Assembly (NCBI GenBank): GCA_963934015.1
Contig: CAWVWT010000007.1
Span: 1 to 64,000 of the forward strand
Length of the DNA stretch: 64,000 nucleotides
Direction: 5' to 3'
From: MGIIb-P sp963934015
GTDB taxonomy: Archaea > Thermoplasmatota > Poseidoniia > Poseidoniales > Thalassarchaeaceae
This document shows positions 1 to 8,100 of the stretch, in pieces. The position numbers and the translations under genes are program-made. The notes beneath the pieces are model-generated. The model made no database searches, was not told the DNA's origin, and worked only from the letters and a program-made list of their open reading frames with translations. Every line of letters begins with the position of its first letter. Position 1 is the first letter of the stretch.

Positions 1-48
1 AAAGTTACGACGTCGAATCTAACCAAGGGGTACACCCTGCGCTACGCC

Positions 49-804
49 TCAGTAACTCACTCTCTGGAGTTGTCTGCCAACCGCTTCTTCCATTGAAAGA
101 CGACCCACTGCAACTGCCTGTGCCAGACTCTGGGAAATTGTCACCTGTCCGCCCGACACTCGACGACTCAATCGCTGAACCTCCTTCACCTCACCCGAAG
201 TCGGGACCACTGGTTGTTTCTCGGTCACCAATTCACCATTCATCTGGGCAATCCTTGCTGCTGAAGCGTGATGCTGATTACGTTGTAATCCTCTTGATGT
301 ACGTCTTTCATCCACACGCTCAACCCTCAACCCACGCGCAAGACACACATTGGCCAAGCGATTTGAAATCGTACGAGAACCATCACCGATTCGCACCATC
401 AAAGAGGTATGACCTATGTCATTTGAAAGTGTACAGATTCGATCCACGGTTGCATCTACGGACTCAAACTGAGCCGCTCCCAATACGCGACCGTCGCCGA
501 CCCAAGCCAAACCTGGACGGGGGCCGGGATCAATGCCGAATGTCAATTCCTTGACTACACCACCTTTCGCAACAAAGCGCAGCGCACGATCGATGGCCGA
601 ATCGATCGATTCAAGTGTAGCCCCAATTCCTAGCGGATCAGCAGCGGCTTCAACTTCCTCGTGTGTGGCCATCCAAACCAGAGCGGAGGAGGGAAGCGGG
701 GCATTCCCCTCAAGGTGGTCACAACGGACTTGTCTCGCTTTCAAACCGGCCAATAACCGATAAGCCAAACGGAAATCCGATGTTCGGACTATGACCTTGC
801 CCAC
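49..804 (-). CDS. RuvC/RNase H-fold conserved archaeal protein
   Basis: A 251-aa protein starting at GTG. Around residue 90 it has a strand-like FGIDPGPRPGLAWV segment, which resembles the first catalytic strand of the RuvC/RNase H fold (Asp in a D-P-G context). A region rich in Arg and Asp follows (RIGDGSR, VERVDERR), as in predicted archaeal RuvC-like nucleases. The N-terminal 80 residues form a separate alpha/beta region. It lies head to head with the Hjc resolvase gene at 940, so a role in nucleic acid processing is plausible, but substrate and activity are inferred only. The GTG start lies inside a small inverted repeat (800-813). No signal peptide or membrane segment is seen. Confidence 0.6.
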   Translation of the reverse strand: MGKVIVRTSDFRLAYRLLAGLKARQVRCDHLEGNAPLPSSALVWMATHEEVEAAADPLGIGATLESIDSAIDRALRFVAKGGVVKELTFGIDPGPRPGLAWVGDGRVLGAAQFESVDATVDRICTLSNDIGHTSLMVRIGDGSRTISNRLANVCLARGLRVERVDERRTSRGLQRNQHHASAARIAQMNGELVTEKQPVVPTSGEVKEVQRLSRRVSGGQVTISQSLAQAVAVGRLSMEEAVGRQLQRVSY

Positions 805-813
805 GCTAGTGGG
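800..813. repeat. Inverted repeat at the start codon of the RuvC-fold gene
   Basis: CCCAC-GCTA-GTGGG, 5-bp arms and a 4-nt loop. On the minus strand the right arm contains the GTG start codon. Short, so it could be chance, but it fits the start-proximal hairpins seen elsewhere in the window. Confidence 0.35.
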
Positions 814-913
814 TACCTCTGTAGATAGTCAAACCTTCGCATTACCTGTGACCGAAATTTTCGATTTAGCAAACAAATCATGTGAGGTCGTGGGGTTTGA
901 GCGAACACTGTAA

Positions 914-934
914 TAGCCGCGGATGGGCCGGCTA
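914..934. repeat. Inverted repeat just upstream of hjc
   Basis: TAGCCG and CGGCTA arms separated by 9 nt, ending 5 nt before the ATG at 940. The loop is longer than in the other start-proximal hairpins of this window, so membership in that family is uncertain. Confidence 0.3.
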
Positions 935-939
935 CGCTG

Positions 940-1572
940 ATGGCCTCGTCTTACGAGCGCGAATTAAGGGCGGTATTAGCTGGTTCTCCAGATGGAGTTC
1001 GCGCCGTCACACGCTCGTGTACTGAACTTGAACGTGCACGGGCAATGCAAGTCGTACAGAGACCATTTTTGGTGGTTCGTGCAGCCGGAAGTGGCATGGA
1101 TGGAAGTGGAGATTTACTCGCCTTGCGCGGCGATATCTGTTTTCCAATTGAAGTCAAAACTCGGGCGGGAAAAAAGGTCTACTTTTCTGGGCAAACCCTG
1201 ACTCAATTGGAAACGATGCAAGAAATCGGCGAAAAATGTGGACTCATGCCACTGTATGCACACAGACTCAAAGGTGTACGTGGAGATTCATGGAGAATCT
1301 TTCGAGTGGAAACTGCAACCTTGACTGGGGGTTTGGCAACACTTGCCAAACGGATTCCTACATTACCATTGACCCGGAATGGAAAACCGCATCTCGATTG
1401 GGATCTAGGTCTCCCTCTCCATCAATTCCTTGGTGTTGTTTGTAGAAATTCTGAGGAAAATGGGTTGTCTAGAATTGTGACTGAAGCATTGGCCATCAAA
1501 ATGGATGTTGAACCTGTCATCGAGTTAGAACCTGAACCCTTACCAACTTGGATGCAGCGATTTAAGGTCTAA
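940..1572 (+). CDS. hjc: Archaeal Holliday junction resolvase Hjc-like
   Basis: A 210-aa protein with the Hjc/type II restriction endonuclease-like core. An early Glu lies in SSYERELRAVL, then VVRAAGSGMDGSGDLLAL supplies the metal-binding Asp, and IEVKTRAGKKVYF supplies the E-x-K pair. Such enzymes cut four-way DNA junctions during recombination and fork repair. Typical Hjc is about 120-140 aa. This one has an additional C-terminal region of roughly 80 residues with no recognised motif. The ATG at 940 is used. The 3' end overlaps the convergent small gene at 1569 by 4 bp. Divergent pairing with a RuvC-fold gene places two nuclease-like genes side by side. Confidence 0.82.
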   Translation: MASSYERELRAVLAGSPDGVRAVTRSCTELERARAMQVVQRPFLVVRAAGSGMDGSGDLLALRGDICFPIEVKTRAGKKVYFSGQTLTQLETMQEIGEKCGLMPLYAHRLKGVRGDSWRIFRVETATLTGGLATLAKRIPTLPLTRNGKPHLDWDLGLPLHQFLGVVCRNSEENGLSRIVTEALAIKMDVEPVIELEPEPLPTWMQRFKV

Positions 1573-1748
1573 ACATCCTCGCCTGAAAGAAGCGCTTCAA
1601 GTTTGTCAATGATCACGCTTTGACGACCCACATCGCGGCTCAGTCGCTCATAATCGGCCTGATCTAGCATGCGGCGAATTGCATCTCTATCTCTAAGCAA
1701 AGTGTTGACTCTACGTTGAGTTCGTCGCGCCTCGTCGATGTCAACCAT
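1569..1748 (-). CDS. Small helical protein of unknown function
   Basis: A 59-aa, highly charged protein starting MVDIDEARRTQRR. It is predominantly helix-forming (Arg, Asp, Glu, Leu) with a heptad-like pattern, so a short coiled coil or helical hairpin is likely. No family was recognised. The ATG at 1748 is preferred over an upstream GTG at 1820, which would run into the protease gene. It ends 4 bp inside the hjc 3' end and is divergent from the site-2 protease. It could be a non-expressed frame, but the charge pattern and tight fit between neighbours favour a real gene. Confidence 0.5.
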   Translation of the reverse strand: MVDIDEARRTQRRVNTLLRDRDAIRRMLDQADYERLSRDVGRQSVIIDKLEALLSGEDV

Positions 1749-1803
1749 GGTATGGCGAGAGGGGTTATCGCCTTGAGTTCTCTCCCGATGCTTCAAGAAG
1801 AAG

Positions 1804-1819
1804 CGGGAGTAGGCCCGCA
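1804..1819. repeat. Imperfect GC hairpin before the site-2 protease start
   Basis: GCGGG and CCCGC arms around AGTAGG, ending one base before the GTG at 1821. Its position directly ahead of the proposed start matches the other start-proximal hairpins. Confidence 0.35.
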
Positions 1820-1820
1820 C

Positions 1821-3317
1821 GTGAGCGATACACGGCGGACGCGCGACCGGCGCGCACTAATTCTGATTTTTATCAGTGCCTTTCTAGCCGTACAGCTGCA
1901 CTGGGCGTTTGCCGCTCTGTGTATTTGGGTACTGCTTCTAGGCCAATTAGAACGCAGAGGGATTCTCGATAGATGGAATGCAACTCGGGTGATGGGTGGA
2001 CTCTTGATGCTGCGCACAACGCGTGGGCAGGATACGATTGAGAAAACGGCAACACCACGAAAGTTTTGGCGTATGTATGGTGAGGTTTCACTTTGGACCT
2101 GTGCAGTTGTCATGGTTTTTATCGTCATATTTCTACTCCTCTCTTTTTCGTTGGCTTTGTTTACAGGAGTTCCCAAAACGGATACTCCAGCAAGCCAACT
2201 GATTCCATTCCCTGGCATCAGCCCCATCATTCCATTTTGGTGGCCAGCCATCGCATTTGTCGGTGCCCTTGTCATTCATGAATTTGCACACGCTCTGCAA
2301 GCACGCGCCCACGGGATGCGCGTTCGTTCTGTGGGCGTATTGATGTTGGGTCCTTTTCCAGCAGGGGCCTTTGTCGAACCGGAGTATGAAGAACTCACAC
2401 AAGCACCTAGACGTGAACGAGCACGGTTGTTTGCTGCCGCGCCAGCGACCAATCTCTTTGCAGGATTTTTTTCATGGTTGTTGATTTGTCTATTAGCCAC
2501 ACAATTCGCTGTAGTGAACCCTGGTGTTCACGCGAGTGGTATCGTTGAAGATTCAGCCGCAGCAGAGGCTGGATTGGAACCGTGGGAAATCATTACTCAC
2601 TTCAACGGAACATTGGTTGAAACCGCAGCTGATATGTCCGAGCAGTTAGATGCGCATTCTGCAGGTGAAACCGTTGATCTCACGGTACTCAGTCACCCTG
2701 ATGCAGATGGAGTTAGAACGGAGCGCATAGTGAGTGTTACACTCACGAGTAAACTGAATTATTTACATTCACAAAATGCAACAGATGAACAAATCGAATA
2801 TCTTGAAGTCGATAACGAAAGTGCATTCCTCGGTGTATCAGGAATGCAAAGTGGTTCCAGTGGGATTGACAGGTTGGCTGGACCTACCGCTTGGGAAAAA
2901 GATGTCCCTTGGTATGTTGATGCACTGGGTGTCGCCATCCAACCGGTCATCATGATCGGTATACCTATCGATTACGAAGGGCAAATCATGGAACCGCATG
3001 AAATGGAATACATCGAAGCCGATGGATGGCTAGGTAACATCCTTGGCACCACTATTCTGCTGGCGATTATTACACTCTTTTTCTGGTTTATCTGGTGGAA
3101 TGTTGGACTGGGCTTGGCAAACCTGATTCCAATTATTCCATTTGACGGTGGACACCTGATGAAGGACTTCCTCGGTGTTGTTGTCGGAAGGGTTCACCGA
3201 TTTTCGAAAAATTTTCATCCACTCAAAACTGAAAAAACCGTCTCAAAAATATCATCGTTTAGCAGCCTTTTCCTATTCATGGGATTGCTGCTAATTATCA
3301 TCGCACAACGACTTTGA
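1821..3317 (+). CDS. Site-2 protease family (M50) intramembrane metalloprotease with PDZ domain
   Basis: A multi-pass membrane protease of about 498 aa. The zinc site HEFAH is near residue 153, in a membrane segment (ALVIHEFAHALQARAHG). The third ligand motif, NLIPIIPFDGGHL, is near residue 441. Between them, about residues 240-320, lies a PDZ-like domain (GIVEDSAAAEAGLEPWEII) that probably gates substrate access. These enzymes cut transmembrane segments of anchored regulators or leftover signal peptides. The start is uncertain: GTG 1821 follows a small GC hairpin, and ATG 1788 or 1752 would add 11 or 23 residues. It is convergent with the signal peptidase gene, with 3 bp between the stops. 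Confidence 0.88.
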   Translation: MSDTRRTRDRRALILIFISAFLAVQLHWAFAALCIWVLLLGQLERRGILDRWNATRVMGGLLMLRTTRGQDTIEKTATPRKFWRMYGEVSLWTCAVVMVFIVIFLLLSFSLALFTGVPKTDTPASQLIPFPGISPIIPFWWPAIAFVGALVIHEFAHALQARAHGMRVRSVGVLMLGPFPAGAFVEPEYEELTQAPRRERARLFAAAPATNLFAGFFSWLLICLLATQFAVVNPGVHASGIVEDSAAAEAGLEPWEIITHFNGTLVETAADMSEQLDAHSAGETVDLTVLSHPDADGVRTERIVSVTLTSKLNYLHSQNATDEQIEYLEVDNESAFLGVSGMQSGSSGIDRLAGPTAWEKDVPWYVDALGVAIQPVIMIGIPIDYEGQIMEPHEMEYIEADGWLGNILGTTILLAIITLFFWFIWWNVGLGLANLIPIIPFDGGHLMKDFLGVVVGRVHRFSKNFHPLKTEKTVSKISSFSSLFLFMGLLLIIIAQRL

Positions 3318-3320
3318 GAC

Positions 3321-4175
3321 TCATTCTTCCTCTTCCAATCGCGCTTGATCAACCTCTGGAGCAGTCTCCATCACACGGTTAGCAACACGTTCCCAAATCG
3401 CCGGGATTGCGAGCAGGATTATTGCCGTGAATGTGAGTTTTGTCCAAGCTGAACTAGGGACTGCATCACTGTTGTTGGACAAGCCCAACTTAATGGCACC
3501 AACCCATGGAATCTCAGCACCAGCCACACCAACAACCCACTCTTCCTTAACGGTTTGAACCGGGCCCACAGTTCCATCGGAGTTTGTAGCAGAAAGGCCT
3601 GAGCCCTGACTCTGAGCATTTGCTGCTGGTTGGTCAATCATGCAATCATTGTTGTCACCCATCGTAAGGTAGCCTGCATGAACAGGGTTCCAATCCTCGA
3701 CCTTGAGATTGTATTCGCCGCCATGGAAAGGACACAGGATATCAAATGTCCATGTGATTGTCGTCACGTTTCGAAGTGTAGTCCCGGGTGCATCCCATCC
3801 GCCTGATGGATTTGCGACGATTTCGAGGATTGCTCTATGAATAACTGGGGTATCAATACCACCATTTTTCTGATAAATGATGACATCCCCTGGCATCCCG
3901 TGATTTACATAGCCCTCGTAAAGACCGCCTTCTTCGGTTGCTTCAGCAAAGGTGATGATGTTTTTTTGTTCATTGGACATTACGAGAACAAGGTCACCAG
4001 CGTCAATTGAGCCAACCTCACCATTTGTATCATGCTGCATAGAATTCGATTCAATCACAACCATGGGTGGCCAAGAACCTGTCATCAAAACGAGTACTGT
4101 GATCAGGGTAGCGATGAGGCCACCGGCTAGCACCGCCTCCCGCATCCAGGACCAAGCCTCGCCCACCGGCCTCAC
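3321..4175 (-). CDS. Signal peptidase I, archaeal/ER type (S26B)
   Basis: A 284-aa membrane-anchored serine peptidase that removes signal peptides from exported proteins. An N-terminal membrane segment (about 13-32) is followed by the nucleophile box IESNSMQH (Ser45). PVIHRAI contains His113, which replaces the bacterial Lys, and GYLTMGDNND contains Asp174. A second membrane segment lies near the C terminus (about 247-262). The protein ends in four Glu. The GTG start overlaps the stop of the upstream membrane-protein gene in a GTGA junction, so the two are translationally coupled. It adjoins the divergent gene for a 1719-aa secreted protein, a plausible substrate class. Confidence 0.88.
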   Translation of the reverse strand: MRPVGEAWSWMREAVLAGGLIATLITVLVLMTGSWPPMVVIESNSMQHDTNGEVGSIDAGDLVLVMSNEQKNIITFAEATEEGGLYEGYVNHGMPGDVIIYQKNGGIDTPVIHRAILEIVANPSGGWDAPGTTLRNVTTITWTFDILCPFHGGEYNLKVEDWNPVHAGYLTMGDNNDCMIDQPAANAQSQGSGLSATNSDGTVGPVQTVKEEWVVGVAGAEIPWVGAIKLGLSNNSDAVPSSAWTKLTFTAIILLAIPAIWERVANRVMETAPEVDQARLEEEE

Positions 4176-4975
4176 TCCTCTTCATCCAACTCGGTGATTT
4201 GTGACTCAGGTCTTTCACCAGAAGCGGGGGATGATACCCATAACAAAAACATGGATATCAGCAGTAAGAACCAACCCGATATATCATCGAAATAAGGCGC
4301 TGGTACCGAATCAATTCGCGCTCCATTTAACCAATCCCATATGATAAGCGTATTCACGCGTTCTAAGGCAGCATTACGAACGATTCCAAAAGCCATGTTG
4401 CAAAGTTGCAGAATGGTGGCAACCAAACCAATTGAACCTAGTGAGCGATTCAACCATGGTTCCCGAAGGGCACCAATATCGAGCATACGTGAAAATCGCG
4501 AATCTTCTGTACGCCACCAATTGATGATAATGTCCTCGGGGACGTGCCCTTGGTCCTCAGCCTGGAGGGTCTTCCCCTTAGCGAGTCCATGTTCAATAAA
4601 ATGAGATTTGAGACGTGCGCTCCATACAGATCCTAACAAAGTTGCAGCCTCCTCGGCCTCCTTGCGTTGACGCCCCAATTCTGGACGAGAGGTGGATTTT
4701 AGAATCTCCATCAGAAAACTCCACTTGCCTTGGTAATGAAGAAATTCGGGGCCGACAAAAATGAGGATGACAAAACCGATGAACAATCCAGCCCATGTTC
4801 CATTTCTGAGATGTTCCAAATCTGGATCTTGTGCACCCCCGAGGAAGAAGAAGTAAACAATCGACCAGAGGACGATGCTGGTGGATAGGAACGTAATCGC
4901 TCCCAATATGGACAAATGGCGGTCTCGTTGGCTTTCCCACCAACGTTTCATCGGGGCTAACATTCCACTCAACAT
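4172..4975 (-). CDS. Four-helix membrane protein of unknown function, coupled to signal peptidase
   Basis: A 267-aa protein with four probable membrane segments: two near the N terminus (about 22-45 and 58-80) and two in the C-terminal half (about 165-190 and 225-245). A charged cytosolic or external central domain contains a conserved-looking IINWWRTED segment. The ATG at 4975 is chosen because an AGGAG site lies 7-9 nt upstream. A longer in-frame extension to 5134 has no such site and would reach the neighbouring start. No family was recognised. The overlap with the signal peptidase start suggests a shared role at the membrane. The protein ends DEEE. Confidence 0.7.
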   Translation of the reverse strand: MLSGMLAPMKRWWESQRDRHLSILGAITFLSTSIVLWSIVYFFFLGGAQDPDLEHLRNGTWAGLFIGFVILIFVGPEFLHYQGKWSFLMEILKSTSRPELGRQRKEAEEAATLLGSVWSARLKSHFIEHGLAKGKTLQAEDQGHVPEDIIINWWRTEDSRFSRMLDIGALREPWLNRSLGSIGLVATILQLCNMAFGIVRNAALERVNTLIIWDWLNGARIDSVPAPYFDDISGWFLLLISMFLLWVSSPASGERPESQITELDEEE

Positions 4976-5097
4976 TTTCAACTCCTGGTCGAGAACTCTT
5001 TCTGACCTAAACCGCCGAGAGTCTTGGCACTGTTGAGTGTTCGCCTCAATCGAGCCCTGACAGGCCCGGAATAGTTTGAAAGCCGATGGCGCCGGGT

Positions 5098-5114
5098 GTC
5101 GGCATAGCCGACAG
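5098..5114. repeat. GC hairpin upstream of the 1719-aa surface protein
   Basis: Perfect inverted repeat TGTCGGC-ATA-GCCGACA, 7-bp arms and a 3-nt loop, ending 20 nt before the ATG at 5135. Member of the start-proximal hairpin group. Confidence 0.6.
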
Positions 5115-5134
5115 GGCACAAAGGCGGAGAACAT

Positions 5135-8100
5135 ATGCGAAAAATTGCCATCTCTATCCTTGCAATCCTACTCTTTTCCACTGCATTGCCATTGGCATCC
5201 GCAGTTACTGAAACTCAATTTTCAGATGGATCTTCGACTTTCACGCATGTTTTCAGCCAAACTGGCGATGCAGTCACACCTGGTGTGACACTTCCATATG
5301 GAGCTGAAGTGAGTGATGTCGAAATTGAACTTGAAGGTTCATCATCGACCCAAGGATGGTTCAATCGAACCAGCGATGCCGACTTTGGCGGGCAAGGTAC
5401 GACTGGATCAAGTGCCTGGGGCTGGTCAATCAATCAGAATGGGTGGAACTACGGTTATCGGCAAAATGTCAAGGTTGACAATGGGCAATTGGAATTACGT
5501 CCAACAGAGGATACCACTTACTGGTCGATGAGCAATACGAATCAGGTTACATCATCCACTGGCGGCAACATGAACACAACGGGTGAATACTTCTCAAGCG
5601 CTGAAGCAGGTTACAACGGAATGGGTGATACCAGCACCAAGAGTTTGTCTGGTGGTACTTGGAATTACATGGGCCCAGTTGTCCAACAAGGGGACGAAAC
5701 CCATGTGGTTCGATACGGTTCCATTGGTTCCTATGGTGGTTATCAATTGAGTGCGATCAATCGGTACAACGCAACCACTGGTGCTTCGATTGGAACGGCA
5801 ACCATTCAATACAACAACTGTTCGTCAAACAACGTATACTACATCACAGATGCAACCAGTGATGGGGATGGGACAGTTTGGATGACTTCTTTCTACACGA
5901 GCACTTCCTATGCTGCAATTACAAAATGGTCTGTAACTTACACAACCAGTTCTCAGGGTCAGATTATTTCCACATACAAATGTGAGCAATCTTGGACTGC
6001 GCTTGAAGTGGGTGGTATTTCCATAGATCCAGAAACTGACAAAATGTATGTTGTACAACGTGTTCGGTTGACCAGCCAATACAGTATCGATTTGTGGGAA
6101 GTTAGTCGCAGTTCACCGAATATTGCCCTACAAACTTGGAGTCTAGGGATTATTTCTCCCTCAGGTAGTCAATCGAATCTCAACTCCTATGCTCGACCGG
6201 CTGGATTGGATGTTCAAATGCCGAGAATTTCAGTGAATGTGTTCTGTTACTATTACGCATACACCTACTACTGCGATGCGGATCGTGTATCGTGGATGAA
6301 TGTCTATCATCAGCGTTCCAACTGGCCAGAGTTACAGGCTGAGTTCCCCAGTTCTTACGCAACAATGGGTATCGAAAGTATCGATGGTGAATTGGCAACG
6401 ACCTGTCTGTATGCATCGGTTTCATCGTATTGCCCTAGTGCCACGACCATGCGGAAAATTACGATGCGGGGCCATGGGGCAACTGATTGGATGGGGACTC
6501 CGACTGCAAACAGTTCAACGATTACATCGAGTATGCAAGTCCTCTCTCGTTCGATTAGCGAATTATCTATTGGGGCGGCAATTACATGGGAGCCGACTGG
6601 AACCTCGGTCGATTTCGAGGTGACCAATGATGGAGGCCTCACTTGGAAGCGAGCAAATAGTGCAGGTCAAACGATTACATTCACAAATGCGGGAAACAGT
6701 TTGGGTTGGCGTGCGTGGCTCAACGGAACTTCTTCAACGGCCCCACTCATCGATACTGTTGGGTTGAGTTATGAAGCCACATACGCGTCAAGTGGTCAAT
6801 GGAGAACATATCGCATCACGAATGGAGCTTTCCCTGATGCTGCAATGGTTTGGTGGAATGCCACAACTCTTGGTGGCAGTTCATTAGACATTTATTTCAA
6901 AGCAGCATCGAGTTGCTCGAGTGGAACTCGAATCAATGTACCCAGTTCAGGCTCTACAATCACTTTCTCCCAAATGTCTGGGAGTTATCTGTCTCTCTGC
7001 ATTGACTTAGATGCGGGAACCTCGAATCAGTATTCACCAACCCTCTATGATATCAATATCGCACTATTCGAAGATGCGCCTCAAGATGTCAATATTGACA
7101 TCTATGATATCGATAGCAGTACACCACTCAACTCTGGTTGTAGTGTTAGTGGTGAAGAATGGGAATACGAAGGGACGCTCTTAGGTACAACTACTGCGAG
7201 ATCTGGTGGTACAAGTGATTTGGAAGACGCCTTCAATTGCATTGTTCCGCAAAGTGGAACTGGTACTGAAGTCGTTGGGATGAAAGTTCACTCCTCTACT
7301 TCTGGAAAGGTTGAGATTAAATCAATGCGGATTGAATACACGATGGTGACTGTCAATCTAGATATTAATTTTGATGAAAAAATGGTCCTGCATGAGCGTG
7401 GAGAATCCTATGAAATTGTCACGCGGCATGTGATTGGGGACGACGCGCTGGGCATCACCAATGCTGAATTGACCTTCATCGCATCTCCGAATGGTGATGC
7501 ACCAAAACTTTCCTGGGCTGAAGATGGAACTCTTGTCGATGATGACCCCGAAGATTGGATTATTCCCGACCAAGGAAGCACGTGGACGAATTTATCCAAT
7601 GGTATCTTTGAGATTCACTGGATGTTCCGTGTAACAGATGATTTCCCTGAGCAAAACAACGTTGGATGGCGTGTCAGTTGTACTGATGACAATGGCTTCT
7701 CTCCTGCAACCCTATCAACAGGTGCTGCTGGAATCGTTGTGAATCAATCGTATGGACTTGGATGGTTTGCCATCCATGATGTTGAGGGGGAGGTCGTAAA
7801 TGACGATGTCCAAAATGACGATTGGATAGTCGCAGGTGAGACCATTCACTTTCAAGGACAAGTTTGGTTTGAGGGGACACAAGATGCCCCACTTAACTCA
7901 GTATTCGACATCCGTGTTGTACGAAAAGACAGCCAAGGTGATTTTGTCTCTGCCAGTTGGAAGGATAATTCAAATCCAAATGGAACTTTCTTCATCTCAG
8001 TCGCAGTCCCCGATATGGATATTCCCGAAGGTGTGACCTTTGAGGTTCAAACCTACAATGTGCGAGATCCAACCAAAGTCATGCCAATTAACGAATCGTG

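Noticed and set aside
1..48. Left-edge sequence ahead of the first gene
   Set aside because: Too short to assign. It contains no start, RNA motif or repeat that can be judged.
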